From Clostridia bacterium (GTDB lineage Bacteria > Bacillota_A > Clostridia > Oscillospirales > CAG-272): a DNA stretch of 11,255 nt. The stretch is taken from assembly GCA_017529175.1 (NCBI GenBank), contig JAFXNX010000107.1:1-11255 (forward strand), written 5' to 3'. The notes beneath the pieces were generated by a model. It did no database searches. It saw only the letters and a program-made list of their open reading frames with translations, and was not told the origin of the DNA. Positions within the stretch are counted from its first letter, which is position 1. Each line of letters opens with the position of its first letter. The position numbers and the translations under genes were made by a program. Shown one piece after another: positions 1 through 7,570 of this stretch.

Positions 1-116
1 CTGTGCTGCGCCCCCATTTTCGAGCACGGCACCGAGGAGCAGAAGAAAAAGTATCTGCCCGACCTGCTTTCCGGGCGCAAAATCGGCGCGTTCGGTCTGA
101 CCGAACCCAATGCGGC
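1..116 (+). pseudogene. Acyl-CoA dehydrogenase fragment (butyryl-CoA dehydrogenase-like)
   Basis: Frame 1 encodes about 38 residues typical of the middle of a flavin-dependent acyl-CoA dehydrogenase. An [13 protein letters not shown] segment is followed by [11 protein letters not shown], the family signature that normally continues as G-(T/S)-D-A. In intact proteins this region lies about 90-130 residues from the N-terminus and borders the FAD and substrate site. These enzymes oxidise short-chain acyl-CoA; in Clostridia they usually work with EtfAB in butyrate formation. The 5' part lies outside the window. The match stops after NA at about base 114-117, where the sequence becomes the reverse complement of a YdeI-type gene. 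The fragment is visibly richer in GC-ending codons (ctg, gcc, ggc, gac) than its neighbours. It is either a gene broken by a deletion or an assembly chimera. Confidence 0.75.
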
Positions 117-662
117 GCCGTATCCGACGATGAGCTTACCCTCGCGCGTCTTCTTGATAAAGTTTTCAAGGCGTCGTCTGAACTCCTCGGGGCGTTTTCT
201 CGCGGCGTCAATATAGGCGACGCGGATCCTCTTGTACGGCTCGGTGAACGATCTGTAATTGCGCCACGCATCGGCGTCCTCTTTTATCGCCTCGATTATA
301 TCGTCGGGAAATACGAACGGAGCGCTGATGATCTTTTCAACACACGCTCTGACCTTCGGATGTATCATCCCTTTCGAATCGAGCCATATAAGACGTTCGA
401 TATTCGGCTGTGAATAGGAGCTCCCCGCTCTTCGCGGAGTGAAGCGGCGAAGCTGATGCGTCTTGTCGAGCGTTCCCGCTCTGCCGTCTATCCACCCGAA
501 GCAAAGCGCTTCCTCGACCGCGTCGTTGTAGGAAACGCCCGCCTCGCCCGATGCGAGCGCCGGGAATACGAACCACGCCTCATCCTCTGTCTCAAAGTGC
601 TCCGAGAGCCATTTTCGCCACTCTCCTCTGTCCGTACAGAAAACGATGTTTTTCCCGTCCAT
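115..662 (-). pseudogene. YdeI/OmpD-associated family protein, 3' end lost at a junction
   Basis: This is a minus-strand reading frame beginning with ATG at 662, preceded by a GAGG ribosome binding site 8-9 bases upstream. About 182 residues are recognisable. Near the N-terminus is the EWRKWLSEH segment, then DAVEEALCFGWIDG, the hallmark of the YdeI/OmpD-associated (bacteriocin-protection) family, then RRFTPRR and S-x-x-N. The C-terminal helices end in IVGYG, close to where family members of about 190 residues stop. The biochemical role of the family is not established. After GYG, at about base 117, the frame runs into antisense acyl-CoA dehydrogenase sequence and stays open to the window edge with no stop. 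Only the last few native residues appear to be missing. The gene has its own upstream region and is not closely coupled to the gene ending at 884. Confidence 0.8.
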
Positions 663-725
663 TTTATACCTCAATACGTCGCCGGTCTTATGAGCGTATT
701 TGTCCTTCCTATATCGGCTGTGTTC

Positions 726-754
726 ATTTTATCATATTTTCGGTCAAATCAAAA
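726..754 (-). promoter_or_regulatory. Possible promoter of the YdeI-type gene
   Basis: On minus, TAAAAT (726-731) lies 17 bases downstream of a weak -35, TTTTGA (749-754), in a very AT-rich stretch. The predicted start gives a leader of about 55 bases to the ATG at 662. A short palindrome, CCGTT-AA-AACGG, lies upstream at 777-788. The rest of the gap from 663 to 883 is AT-rich and shows no other gene. Confidence 0.35.
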
Positions 755-883
755 GTCTTATCGTTCATTTGCTATCCGTTAAAACGGCAAAGTCACAGAA
801 AAATCCTTATTATTGTCTTTTCGAGATCTGAATTAACTATAATAAATGCAAATTTTGTATTATTGCTAAAAGAATCTTTGTAT

Positions 884-1576
884 TTATTTATCGTATATTC
901 CTTTTCCGATATGACATTTTTTAAATTTTAACCCACTGCCGCAAGGACACAGATCATTTCTTCCCGGATTATATATACGGTACCCGTCAATATATCTTTT
1001 CAATTCCGGCTTTGTCCTTTTATAGTGCTCTGCCAATACGCAAGCAGATCCTGCCACCTCTTGCGGTAAACTTGTTAAATACTCATATCTAATATCATTT
1101 CTGTGAAGAAGATCATGCAGCGCGAATGCATAAGCATAAGCGTCCTGCTCCACTACTTGTGACAGATTCTTGCGTTGGGAAACTTCGTCGCCTTCATTTA
1201 GTGTATATCCGCTAAAACTCTGCTTCCACTGCATAACGACCTCTGCCGGTTCCGCCGTTTGTTCTCCGTGCTCCGCTTGAATTATCTGGATGAATTGATT
1301 ACTGTGACGCAGCTCATGAAGTATAAAAAACTGAACATCATCTGCATGTTCCTCTATACTCTTATATACCCAGTCCCGATTGAAAATTATTATTATTTCA
1401 CCTTTATCGATGATCGTTACGGATGTAGTCAACGGGTGATGAAATCTTTGTTCAGAATAGTTTTCCATACCAATGGCAAGCGGTCTCGGCAATTCAAAAA
1501 ACTGTGAAGCAAAGAGGGCGCAGTCTTTAAATAATTCATTTGCTAATTTCTCTTTTTCATCGTTTGTTAAAGCCAA
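884..1576 (-). CDS. SEC-C motif protein with HExxH metallopeptidase-like core
   Basis: A 230-residue protein of no recognised named family. Residues 82-91 read QFFILHELRH and contain an HExxH motif (HELRH, 87-91). Such a motif usually supplies two zinc ligands and the catalytic Glu of a metallopeptidase. E143 or D145 in VEQDAYAYAF is a candidate third ligand. The C-terminus (203-222) is a SEC-C zinc motif: NPGRNDLCPCGSG, then KFKKC-H, with C210, C212, C221 and H222. SEC-C motifs are known from the SecA tail and from many adaptor-like proteins, where they bind zinc and help contact partners or ribosomes. The start is TTG at 1576, chosen because GAGG stands 8 bases upstream and no in-frame ATG precedes the motif block. 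No signal peptide is seen, so it is probably cytosolic. The peptidase function is an inference from the motif; the substrate is unknown. Confidence 0.75.
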   Translation of the reverse strand: MALTNDEKEKLANELFKDCALFASQFFELPRPLAIGMENYSEQRFHHPLTTSVTIIDKGEIIIIFNRDWVYKSIEEHADDVQFFILHELRHSNQFIQIIQAEHGEQTAEPAEVVMQWKQSFSGYTLNEGDEVSQRKNLSQVVEQDAYAYAFALHDLLHRNDIRYEYLTSLPQEVAGSACVLAEHYKRTKPELKRYIDGYRIYNPGRNDLCPCGSGLKFKKCHIGKGIYDK

Positions 1577-1664
1577 TGATGATACCTCGCTTATTATTCA
1601 ACAAATCAAATAGCAACAAGAGCAATTTATAATAATTTACGGAATAGATTACCCTGTTGTGCCG

Positions 1665-2441
1665 TCACTCGTTCGCTTCTACTTTTCTGACGGCGTCGCT
1701 GACGTCTTTTGACAAGTCCATTTTCTGAAACTCCGGGAAATCGGGCAAATACATCTCAAACCCCCGCACCGCGTCAAACTCCGCCGCGGCAAAGTCAAAA
1801 GACAGATCAAGTATATGACCGCCCTTTGTTCTGTCATCCGAAATAAAATGCGAGTGCCAGCCCGGCGCATTGAGCCCGCCCATATAATCCGGGCAATACA
1901 GCGCCACTACCGTTCCCGTTACGTTTTCATAACCGAATACTCTCTGATCAGTCTCAAGCGCTTTGTCAAGGCTCTTGTAAGGCGCTTTCTGCTTTATGAC
2001 GCTTCGCACGTTCATCCTCTTGAACGTCCCGTTGATCCTGATCGCGTAAAACAGATTCTTTCCGTTTTCTTCGACGGTTTTCGTTAACGTGTCATATAAA
2101 CTTCCGATGCCGTCCGTTTCGGGCAGATCGCGGGAAAAATCTTTATCAAAAAACGTCACGACCGAAAACGGAACTGTTTCGTTATCATCCGCTACGCGCA
2201 CACTGCCGTCGCCGAGCGCCTGATATGCCTTGCCGTCCAGAACGATCATTTCTCCGTTGACGCCGTCAAACGTGCCGATTCCCGTGTCGCCGTGCCGCTT
2301 CAGCTCGCAGACTTTTACGATACCGTCATAGTAACCCTGCACCAGCGATTGAAGAAGCGCGACCTGGAAAACGGTTTTTCCCTTTTCTGTACGAGTATCC
2401 GACGTATTGTCAACGCCGCCCTTTAACGAGCGCTTTTCCAT
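1665..2441 (-). CDS. alsD: Alpha-acetolactate decarboxylase
   Basis: A 258-residue enzyme that converts (S)-2-acetolactate to (R)-acetoin and CO2, draining pyruvate-derived acetolactate into neutral acetoin/butanediol. Family signatures are clear: GTFDGVNGEMIVLDGKAYQ (57-75), PFSVVTFF (91-98), FYAIRINGTF (131-140), RSV (146-148), and NAPGWHSHF followed by GGHILD. H196, H198 and H209 are the expected zinc ligands; E64 and R146 match the conserved active-site acid and base region. Length equals the family norm. ATG at 2441 is preferred over an upstream in-frame extension because AGAGGGG lies 7 bases before it and homology begins just after it. No acetolactate synthase gene is adjacent. The 125-bp gap from the upstream methyltransferase leaves room for its own promoter, though I see no strong one. 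The symbol could equally be budA. Confidence 0.93.
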   Translation of the reverse strand: MEKRSLKGGVDNTSDTRTEKGKTVFQVALLQSLVQGYYDGIVKVCELKRHGDTGIGTFDGVNGEMIVLDGKAYQALGDGSVRVADDNETVPFSVVTFFDKDFSRDLPETDGIGSLYDTLTKTVEENGKNLFYAIRINGTFKRMNVRSVIKQKAPYKSLDKALETDQRVFGYENVTGTVVALYCPDYMGGLNAPGWHSHFISDDRTKGGHILDLSFDFAAAEFDAVRGFEMYLPDFPEFQKMDLSKDVSDAVRKVEANE

Positions 2442-2566
2442 ATTGATTCCCCTCTTTCCATGCTGTTCAACAAACGGTCGCCGATGATTTTCCATTACCG
2501 TCGGTGACCTTGATTTTTCAAAACCGGTCTTATCGCCTTGCGCTTCGGCATTCCGGTATCTGAGCG

Positions 2567-3325
2567 TCACTTCTTCCTTGCGACGATCAAATACCTGTGA
2601 GTCGTTCCCGATATTTCGCCTTCCCGTTCTATCGTTTCCTGCAGTCGGAGAAGCCGGGAGAAGCAGCGTTCGACCGAAAAGTCCGGAAACTCCCATTCTA
2701 TGATCCTTGCAAACCACACAAACGCGCCGACGTTGTAGAAGCTGATCGGACAAAATGCCTCATCAGATTGCAGGATCTCGAAACCCGTGTCGGTAAACCT
2801 TTCACTTTGCTCCGTCAAATTCTCATGGGGAAACGGCTTTTCGGTCCCGGGAAGGACTATTTCCACAAGTTCTCTGTCATTCTCGGAGCCAACCTGCTGA
2901 GTTATGAAGAGTCCGCCCGGCTTCAGCAGGCGTTTTATCTCCGGCGGATCGAAGTCGCCGTGCCGGTTGATGATGATATCGAAGGACTCGTCAGCGAACG
3001 GGATACGCGCCGCATCTTTACATTCGCGCAAGTCGATCCCGAGAGGCAGCAGCCGCTCCTTGCAGAGCGCAACATTTGGCGGATATCCCTCTGTCGCGGC
3101 GGTGTTGTTATACGGATGCTCAAGCGAGAGAAGAAACTCGCCGCCTCCCGTATCACAGTCAAGAAGCATCATATCGTCCTCAAGGAAACCGCGGATGATA
3201 GATCCGTAATCCCACGGAGGTTCTTTTTCTTCATATCGCCCGCGGATATGTGAAAAATCCCAACCTTTTATAAAAGCGCAGTCCTCTTCACTTTTCCATA
3301 CCGCTTTCAGCTCTTCATTCGTCAT
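2567..3325 (-). CDS. Class I SAM-dependent methyltransferase
   Basis: A 252-residue protein with a Rossmann-fold methyltransferase core. The SAM-binding loop is LLDCDTGGGEFLLSL (54-68), a variant of the usual LD-x-G-T-GGGE in which the first Gly is replaced by Asp. An acidic residue, E79 in ATEGYPPN, sits at the end of strand 2, where it should contact the SAM ribose. IPFADESFDIIINRH (108-122) is the strand-4 region, and RLLKPGGLFITQQVG (132-146) is the usual post-motif segment. It resembles the small stand-alone methyltransferases of Firmicutes whose substrates are unknown. The start at 3325 has only a weak ribosome binding site. It lies 18 bp after the stop of the GNAT/hydrolase fusion gene, so the two are probably translated from one transcript. 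No functional specificity can be read from the sequence. Confidence 0.88.
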   Translation of the reverse strand: MTNEELKAVWKSEEDCAFIKGWDFSHIRGRYEEKEPPWDYGSIIRGFLEDDMMLLDCDTGGGEFLLSLEHPYNNTAATEGYPPNVALCKERLLPLGIDLRECKDAARIPFADESFDIIINRHGDFDPPEIKRLLKPGGLFITQQVGSENDRELVEIVLPGTEKPFPHENLTEQSERFTDTGFEILQSDEAFCPISFYNVGAFVWFARIIEWEFPDFSVERCFSRLLRLQETIEREGEISGTTHRYLIVARKK

Positions 3326-3343
3326 ATATACTGCGTCACTTCG

Positions 3344-4831
3344 TTATTTTTTTGCGCTCTTGTAGATCTCGCAGGCGATATCTTCCATCGCTTCGTCGGC
3401 TGCCTCCGTGACGTTGTTATACATCACGGCGACGCAGATATCTTTCTTACGGGAGAAGACCCAGCTCGTCAAAAATCCCCAGTTCTCTCCGCTGTGACCG
3501 GCAACGCTGTCGCCGCGCGCTTTCGAATCCCATACGTCGAGGCAAAGCCCGTATTCGCCCATGACCGGAGTCATCATACGTCTTGCAGTCTTCTTTTTGA
3601 GTAAGCCGCCCTTGCGATAGCTTTCGGAAAGAGCAAGACCTACCTTTACGAGTTCCGTAGGCGTCGTCCAAAGACCCGCGGCGGCGTGCTCTGGATAATA
3701 GTGATAACCGTGGGCGGGGTCTTCTTTTTGCCCAAGTCTTGCTCCGAATGCGGCGTTTGCGACACGGTCCTCGTCAAGCGGTTGGAAAAAGCCGGTACGG
3801 ACAAGACCGAGCGGCTCTGCGACCTCTTTTCTGAACGCCTCGCGCAAAGTTACTCCGGTGATCCTCGTGAACGCGAGTTCCGCCAGAGTTATCCCGCCGC
3901 CGGAATAAATCTGCTGTTTGCCGCAAGGTCTGATCCTTCGAAGCTTCGGGGTGTTGCCTTTGCCGTCCAGCACATCCTCGAGCGAGAGCGGCTCGTGATC
4001 CGCCCTGTAACCCGGGAAGCCGTGCAGATTATAGCCCGCGGTGTGGCTGAGGAGCGCTGTAAAAGTTATCGGGACCTTCGTATATTCCGGTATGATACCC
4101 GAGATATCCGCATCGAGGTCTATGACCCCTTTGTCAACGTATCTGAGAAGCGTCAGAGCAAACATGGGTTTCGATACGGAACCCGCCTGGAAGAGCATAT
4201 CGGGATTGACCGGAAAGCACTCGCCGTATCTGCCGCTGCCGGAGCAGTAGGTCAGAACATCGCCGTCGCTGTCGCAGACCGCAATGCTCACACCGTACCC
4301 CTTCTTTCCCTTAATGCGCATACGCTCGTCCACATTGACGCCGTAAAAATCCTTGACCAGTTTATTCGGACCTTTAAGCGTCCGCATCAACACCGCCTCG
4401 TCTTCGGTGATTACGCCCGTCTCGCGGAAACCGAACTTATGATATACGTGAAGTCCAAGTTCGTTCTCCGGCTCGGTGGAAAGATATAGCATATCCGCGC
4501 CGTTGTCTTTGAAATACTTGATGATCTCTTTGAGCGCAGCCTGACCGTAGCCCTTGCCCTGCTCGTTTTTATCGATCATAAAGCGCCAGAGCCAGTACCG
4601 GTCGTCCGGCTCCTCCTCATCGGGACTGAAAGCGAACATGCAGAAACCCACAAGTCTGTCATCCGCATAGATCGCGAACGGACGCGCCACGCCGGGCTCT
4701 TCGGCATTTGCCTCCGCCGCCTGTCGCAACGATACTTCATTAGACGCTACAAAAGGCTGGTCTTCGCGCACCGAAAGCGCAAGCACCGCCTCGCGATTAT
4801 TCTTATTTACAGGTTCAAGTCTGATTTTCAT
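3344..4831 (-). CDS. GNAT acetyltransferase fused to a beta-lactamase-family serine hydrolase
   Basis: A 495-residue two-domain protein. Residues 1 to about 152 form a GNAT N-acetyltransferase: WLWRFMIDKNEQGKGYGQAAL includes the acetyl-CoA pyrophosphate loop Q-G-K-G-Y-G (91-96), followed by the VYHKFGFRETG end motif (129-139). A short linker leads to a class C beta-lactamase/penicillin-binding-like domain (about 165-495). Its motifs are S218-V-S-K221 (SxxK nucleophile and general base), Y309-S-G with GGG after it (YxN equivalent), and H446-S-G (KTG equivalent). The H-x-G variant is typical of CubicO/esterase-type members rather than true beta-lactamases. No signal peptide or membrane anchor is seen, so both domains should be cytosolic, which is unusual for a penicillin-binding-like fold. 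The frame is continuous through the linker, so this is a real fusion in this sequence. Substrates of either half are unknown. Confidence 0.9.
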   Translation of the reverse strand: MKIRLEPVNKNNREAVLALSVREDQPFVASNEVSLRQAAEANAEEPGVARPFAIYADDRLVGFCMFAFSPDEEEPDDRYWLWRFMIDKNEQGKGYGQAALKEIIKYFKDNGADMLYLSTEPENELGLHVYHKFGFRETGVITEDEAVLMRTLKGPNKLVKDFYGVNVDERMRIKGKKGYGVSIAVCDSDGDVLTYCSGSGRYGECFPVNPDMLFQAGSVSKPMFALTLLRYVDKGVIDLDADISGIIPEYTKVPITFTALLSHTAGYNLHGFPGYRADHEPLSLEDVLDGKGNTPKLRRIRPCGKQQIYSGGGITLAELAFTRITGVTLREAFRKEVAEPLGLVRTGFFQPLDEDRVANAAFGARLGQKEDPAHGYHYYPEHAAAGLWTTPTELVKVGLALSESYRKGGLLKKKTARRMMTPVMGEYGLCLDVWDSKARGDSVAGHSGENWGFLTSWVFSRKKDICVAVMYNNVTEAADEAMEDIACEIYKSAKK

Positions 4832-4836
4832 AATCC

Positions 4837-4867
4837 GTTATACTCCGTAGATAATATGATTTGTCAA
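4837..4867 (-). promoter_or_regulatory. Possible promoter of the GNAT/hydrolase gene
   Basis: TTGACA is present on minus at 4862-4867. The best -10 is TATAAC (4837-4842), but it gives a long 19-base spacer and a start almost at the ATG. TATTAT (4851-4856) is an alternative but lacks a good -35. A promoter here is plausible because the preceding gene ends at 4953, but the exact boxes are uncertain. Confidence 0.3.
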
Positions 4868-4900
4868 TTGTTTTTTCTGTCTTACTGTTTTGCTTTGCGT

Positions 4901-4918
4901 ATGCCCGCGTCCGGGCAT
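4901..4918. other. Short GC-rich hairpin after the rlmD-type gene
   Basis: ATGCCCG and CGGGCAT pair perfectly around a 4-base loop, 35-52 bases past the stop at 4953. There is no T-run next to it in either direction, so I do not call it an intrinsic terminator. It could act as an RNA 3'-end stabiliser. Confidence 0.4.
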
Positions 4919-4952
4919 GACATATCGCGCCGCAGGCATATTGCAAAATCCG

Positions 4953-6269
4953 TCAGGAGTTTATTTCGCCTCGGGACACCAACACGACTGTCTCGACATG
5001 CCTGGTCCGCGGAAACATATCTACCCCGCGGACGTCGGAGACGGTGTAGTGTTCTCCGAGAGACGCGACGTCCCTTGCGAGAGTCGAAGGATTGCATGAA
5101 ACGTATATTATTCTCTCCGGCGAGAGCTTTACGAGCTCGTCCACCGTCTTTTTTGAAAGTCCCGATCTCGGGGGGTCGACTACCGCGACGTCAACTGAGT
5201 CAACTCCGGCCTTTGCGGCGAGTTCCGAACTGTCTCCTTGAAGAAAGAACGCGTTTTCGATCCCGTTTGCGCCCGCGGCGCGGTTGGCGCCGCGCACCGC
5301 CGCGTCACGCAGTTCGATCCCGTAGACCTCGGCGCCGCGAGTCCGCTTTGCAAGAGCGAGCCCGAAAAGCCCCGCGCCGCAGTAAATGTCCGCCGCGCGC
5401 TCGCCGTCCTTGAGCTTCGCCATATCGCATACCGCGCGGCAAAGTTCCTCGGCGCCTTCATTGTTGACCTGAAAGAACGCCTCGGGAGATATTTCAAAAT
5501 CAATTCCCGCAACCCGCGCCGTGACAGTCCCGTCACCCTCGAGAAGTTCAAAGCGCTCACCCTTCGATTCCGGCGCTTCGCTGTGTCCGCGAAACACTCC
5601 CGCAACGCGGCGCCCGCCGTTGACAAGAGCGTTTGCAAAACGGGAAAGATCGCCCTCTCCCCTGTAACCCAGAACGACGAACGACTCGTCCGTTTCCTTC
5701 ATATATCTTATATATAGATATGTAAGAGCGGCAGGGTCAATGCCGCCATCCGACGCGATAAGCTCTTCCGCCGTCTTTTTGATCTCGTTTATCCTGCCGT
5801 CGCATAACAAGCACTTTTCTATTCTGACAAACTCACGTGTACCCTCGGCATAAAAGCCGCATTTGCCGTCTTTGTCAAAATGAAAAAGGGCTTTGTTTCT
5901 GTAACCGATCTCTTCGCCGCTGAAAAATGCAGAGACCCTGACCTTCTGCTTTTCGCGGCGGAAAGCCGCCTCGATCCCGCGCCTCTTCACTTCTCTTTCG
6001 TGTTCCGGCGTCACTCCGTCAAACACGCACCCTCCGCACTCCGCGGCGTACGGGCAGGAAGGGGAGCGCCTGTGCTCCGATGGCTTTATGATTTCAAGCG
6101 CCTTTGCCTCGGCGAAGTTTTTCTTTACATCGGTGATGACGGCTGATACCTCGTCGCCGCAAACGGCGCCGCGGCAGAATACGACCATATCGTCGATCTT
6201 TGCCACGCCGCATCCGAAAATATTCGTCTCAATGACGTCGAGCGTCACTCTGTCGCCTTTTCCGATCAT
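4953..6269 (-). CDS. rlmD: 23S rRNA (uracil-C5)-methyltransferase, RlmD/RumA type
   Basis: A 438-residue SAM-dependent enzyme that methylates C5 of a uridine in 23S rRNA (U1939 for E. coli RlmD; Firmicutes paralogues may also take U747). Residues 3-60 form an N-terminal TRAM RNA-binding domain. C72, C78, C81 and C153 match the four Cys ligands of the [4Fe-4S] cluster of RumA. Next come FFQVNNEGAEEL (265-276), the SAM loop DIYCGAGLFGL (294-304), and the DPPRSGL motif (365-371). C392 in YVSCNPSTLARD is the expected nucleophile, and E426 in HVETVVLV the expected base. The start at 6269 is chosen because GGGAGGG lies 5 bases upstream; longer in-frame starts run through the terminator hairpin and lack homology. 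The start codon is only about 22 bases past the T-run of the rplA terminator, so expression may depend on readthrough. The RlmD versus RlmCD specificity cannot be settled here. Confidence 0.9.
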   Translation of the reverse strand: MIGKGDRVTLDVIETNIFGCGVAKIDDMVVFCRGAVCGDEVSAVITDVKKNFAEAKALEIIKPSEHRRSPSCPYAAECGGCVFDGVTPEHEREVKRRGIEAAFRREKQKVRVSAFFSGEEIGYRNKALFHFDKDGKCGFYAEGTREFVRIEKCLLCDGRINEIKKTAEELIASDGGIDPAALTYLYIRYMKETDESFVVLGYRGEGDLSRFANALVNGGRRVAGVFRGHSEAPESKGERFELLEGDGTVTARVAGIDFEISPEAFFQVNNEGAEELCRAVCDMAKLKDGERAADIYCGAGLFGLALAKRTRGAEVYGIELRDAAVRGANRAAGANGIENAFFLQGDSSELAAKAGVDSVDVAVVDPPRSGLSKKTVDELVKLSPERIIYVSCNPSTLARDVASLGEHYTVSDVRGVDMFPRTRHVETVVLVSRGEINS

Positions 6270-6291
6270 CGCGCCCTCCCGCATAATTTTC

Positions 6292-6335
6292 AATAAAAAG
6301 TCAAGAGGAGACCGTGTCGTGACACAGTCTCCTCT
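6292..6335 (-). terminator. Intrinsic terminator after rplA
   Basis: Arms at 6304-6318 and 6321-6335 form a 15-bp stem with one G-U pair. On minus, the stem is followed by TGACTTTTTATTG (T-run at about 6295-6299). It begins 12 bases after the rplA stop and so closes the ribosomal protein unit. Confidence 0.88.
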
Positions 6336-6346
6336 GAAAAACAAAT

Positions 6347-7039
6347 TTACGCAAGCTTCGAGCCGTTTACTCTGATGCCCGGGCCCATCGTTGCCGCGAT
6401 GACGCAGCTCTTGATGTACTGACCTTTAGCAGCCGCCGGCTTTGCCTTGATGACCGCGCCGACGAGAGTGTTGAAGTTTTCCATCAACTTCTCGGGACCG
6501 AAGGACGCTTTACCGATCGGGCAGTGGATGATGTTCGTCTTATCAAGACGATACTCAATCTTACCGGCTTTAGCCTCAACGACAGCGCGAGCGACGTCGG
6601 GAGTTACCGTACCTGCCTTCGGGTTAGGCATAAGTCCCTTAGGACCGAGGATCTTACCGAGACGTCCGATCGTACCCATCATATCGGGAGATGCGATAAC
6701 GACGTCGAATTCAAACCAGTTTTCTTTCTGGATCTTGTCAACGAGATCTACGTCGCCGACGTAATCAGCGCCTGCTTCACGGGCAGCGTCCGCCTTGTCG
6801 CCCTTTGCAAAAACGAGCGTGCGAACTGTTTTACCCGTTCCGTTCGGAAGAACTACGGCGCCGCGGACCTGCTGGTCTGCGTGGCGGGAGTCAACGCCGA
6901 GACGGATGTGTATTTCTATTGTTTCATCAAATTTTGCCTTCGAAGTCTGGCAAACGAGACCTATCGCCTCTTCGGGATCATAAAGCTTTGCTTTTTCGAT
7001 CAGCTTGACGCTGTCCTTATATTTCTTACCCTTAAACAT
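6347..7039 (-). CDS. rplA: 50S ribosomal protein L1
   Basis: A 230-residue protein of the normal L1 length. It forms the L1 stalk of the large subunit, binds 23S rRNA helices 76-78 and helps release deacylated tRNA from the E site. In many bacteria it also represses translation of its own operon. Conserved segments include [20 protein letters not shown] (46-65), [32 protein letters not shown] and PKAGTVT. The start at 7039 has an AAGGAGG site 7 bases upstream. It lies 12 bp after rplK and is followed at once by an intrinsic terminator rather than by rplJ-rplL. A probable L1 target lies in the rplK leader at 7498-7541. Confidence 0.98.
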   Translation of the reverse strand: MFKGKKYKDSVKLIEKAKLYDPEEAIGLVCQTSKAKFDETIEIHIRLGVDSRHADQQVRGAVVLPNGTGKTVRTLVFAKGDKADAAREAGADYVGDVDLVDKIQKENWFEFDVVIASPDMMGTIGRLGKILGPKGLMPNPKAGTVTPDVARAVVEAKAGKIEYRLDKTNIIHCPIGKASFGPEKLMENFNTLVGAVIKAKPAAAKGQYIKSCVIAATMGPGIRVNGSKLA

Positions 7040-7051
7040 TTCGCTTCCTCC

Positions 7052-7477
7052 TTATTCCTCGACAGTTACGCCCATGGAGCGCGCTGTGCCGGCGATCATG
7101 CTCATAGCTGCTTCGATAGAACCTGCATTGAGGTCCTTCATCTTTGTTTCGGCGATCGTTTTGATCTGATCCTTCGTGATCGAAGCTACTTTGACCTTGT
7201 TCGGAGTTGCGGATGCGGTCTCGATACCGCAAGCCTTCTTGATAAGAACGGCTGCGGGAGGAGTCTTGGTGATGAACGAGAAAGAACGGTCAGCGTAAAC
7301 TGTGATGACAACGGGGATTATAAGACCGATGTCGTTCTTCGTTCTTTCGTTGAACTCTTTAGTGAAGTTCGGGATAGCAAGACCATACTGACCGAGAGCC
7401 GGACCGACGGGAGGCTGAGGAGTAGCCTTCGCGGCGGGAAGCTGAAGTTTGATATAGCCGATTATTTTCTTTGCCAT
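7052..7477 (-). CDS. rplK: 50S ribosomal protein L11
   Basis: A 141-residue L11 protein of the GTPase-associated centre, which binds the 1070 region of 23S rRNA and contacts translation factors and RelA-type stringent factors. The N-terminal [20 protein letters not shown], the central [20 protein letters not shown] and the C-terminal [20 protein letters not shown] are characteristic. The start is taken at 7477 (MAKK, where L11 proteins normally begin). An upstream in-frame ATG at 7495 overlaps the GGAGG site, which stands 10 bases before 7477. Residues around [13 protein letters not shown] differ from the commoner NIMGFCKEFNART; this is within family variation. It is translated just downstream of the putative L1-binding hairpin. 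Confidence 0.98.
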   Translation of the reverse strand: MAKKIIGYIKLQLPAAKATPQPPVGPALGQYGLAIPNFTKEFNERTKNDIGLIIPVVITVYADRSFSFITKTPPAAVLIKKACGIETASATPNKVKVASITKDQIKTIAETKMKDLNAGSIEAAMSMIAGTARSMGVTVEE

Positions 7478-7497
7478 AGTTTTAAATACCTCCATGT

Positions 7498-7541
7498 GTG
7501 GTTTATGACGGAAGAATTTGAAAAATTTTTCTTCCTCCCAC
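7498..7541 (-). promoter_or_regulatory. Putative ribosomal protein L1 binding site in the rplK leader
   Basis: On the minus transcript, GUGG (7541-7538), GA, then GGAAGAA (7535-7529) pair across a loop with UUCUUCC (7516-7510), then GUCAUAAA, then CCAC (7501-7498). The result is a lower stem, an asymmetric internal loop of GA facing a purine-rich strand ending in AAA, and an upper stem. This is the arrangement of the known L1 sites in 23S rRNA and in L1-regulated mRNAs. It ends only 4 bases before the ACCTCC complement (7488-7493) of the rplK Shine-Dalgarno. Bound L1 could therefore block rplK, and by coupling rplA, translation. The fold is read by eye. Confidence 0.72.
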
Positions 7542-7570
7542 GGTGGCTTTTAAAGAGGAGCCCCAACCCC

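Noticed and set aside
456..931. Overlapping plus-strand open frames antisense to the YdeI-type gene
   Set aside because: They are shadows of the minus-strand coding frame or AT-rich noncoding sequence without homology or ribosome binding sites.
2442..2753. Upstream extension of the acetolactate decarboxylase frame
   Set aside because: It overlaps the methyltransferase gene and lacks homology; AGAGGGG directly before ATG 2441 fixes the start.
3686..4489. A 267-codon open frame on plus
   Set aside because: It is antisense to the GNAT/serine hydrolase gene and has no family features or ribosome binding site.
6270..6344. Longer start for the rlmD-type gene
   Set aside because: It would read through the terminator stem; GGGAGGG before ATG 6269 and the start of the TRAM domain support the shorter form.
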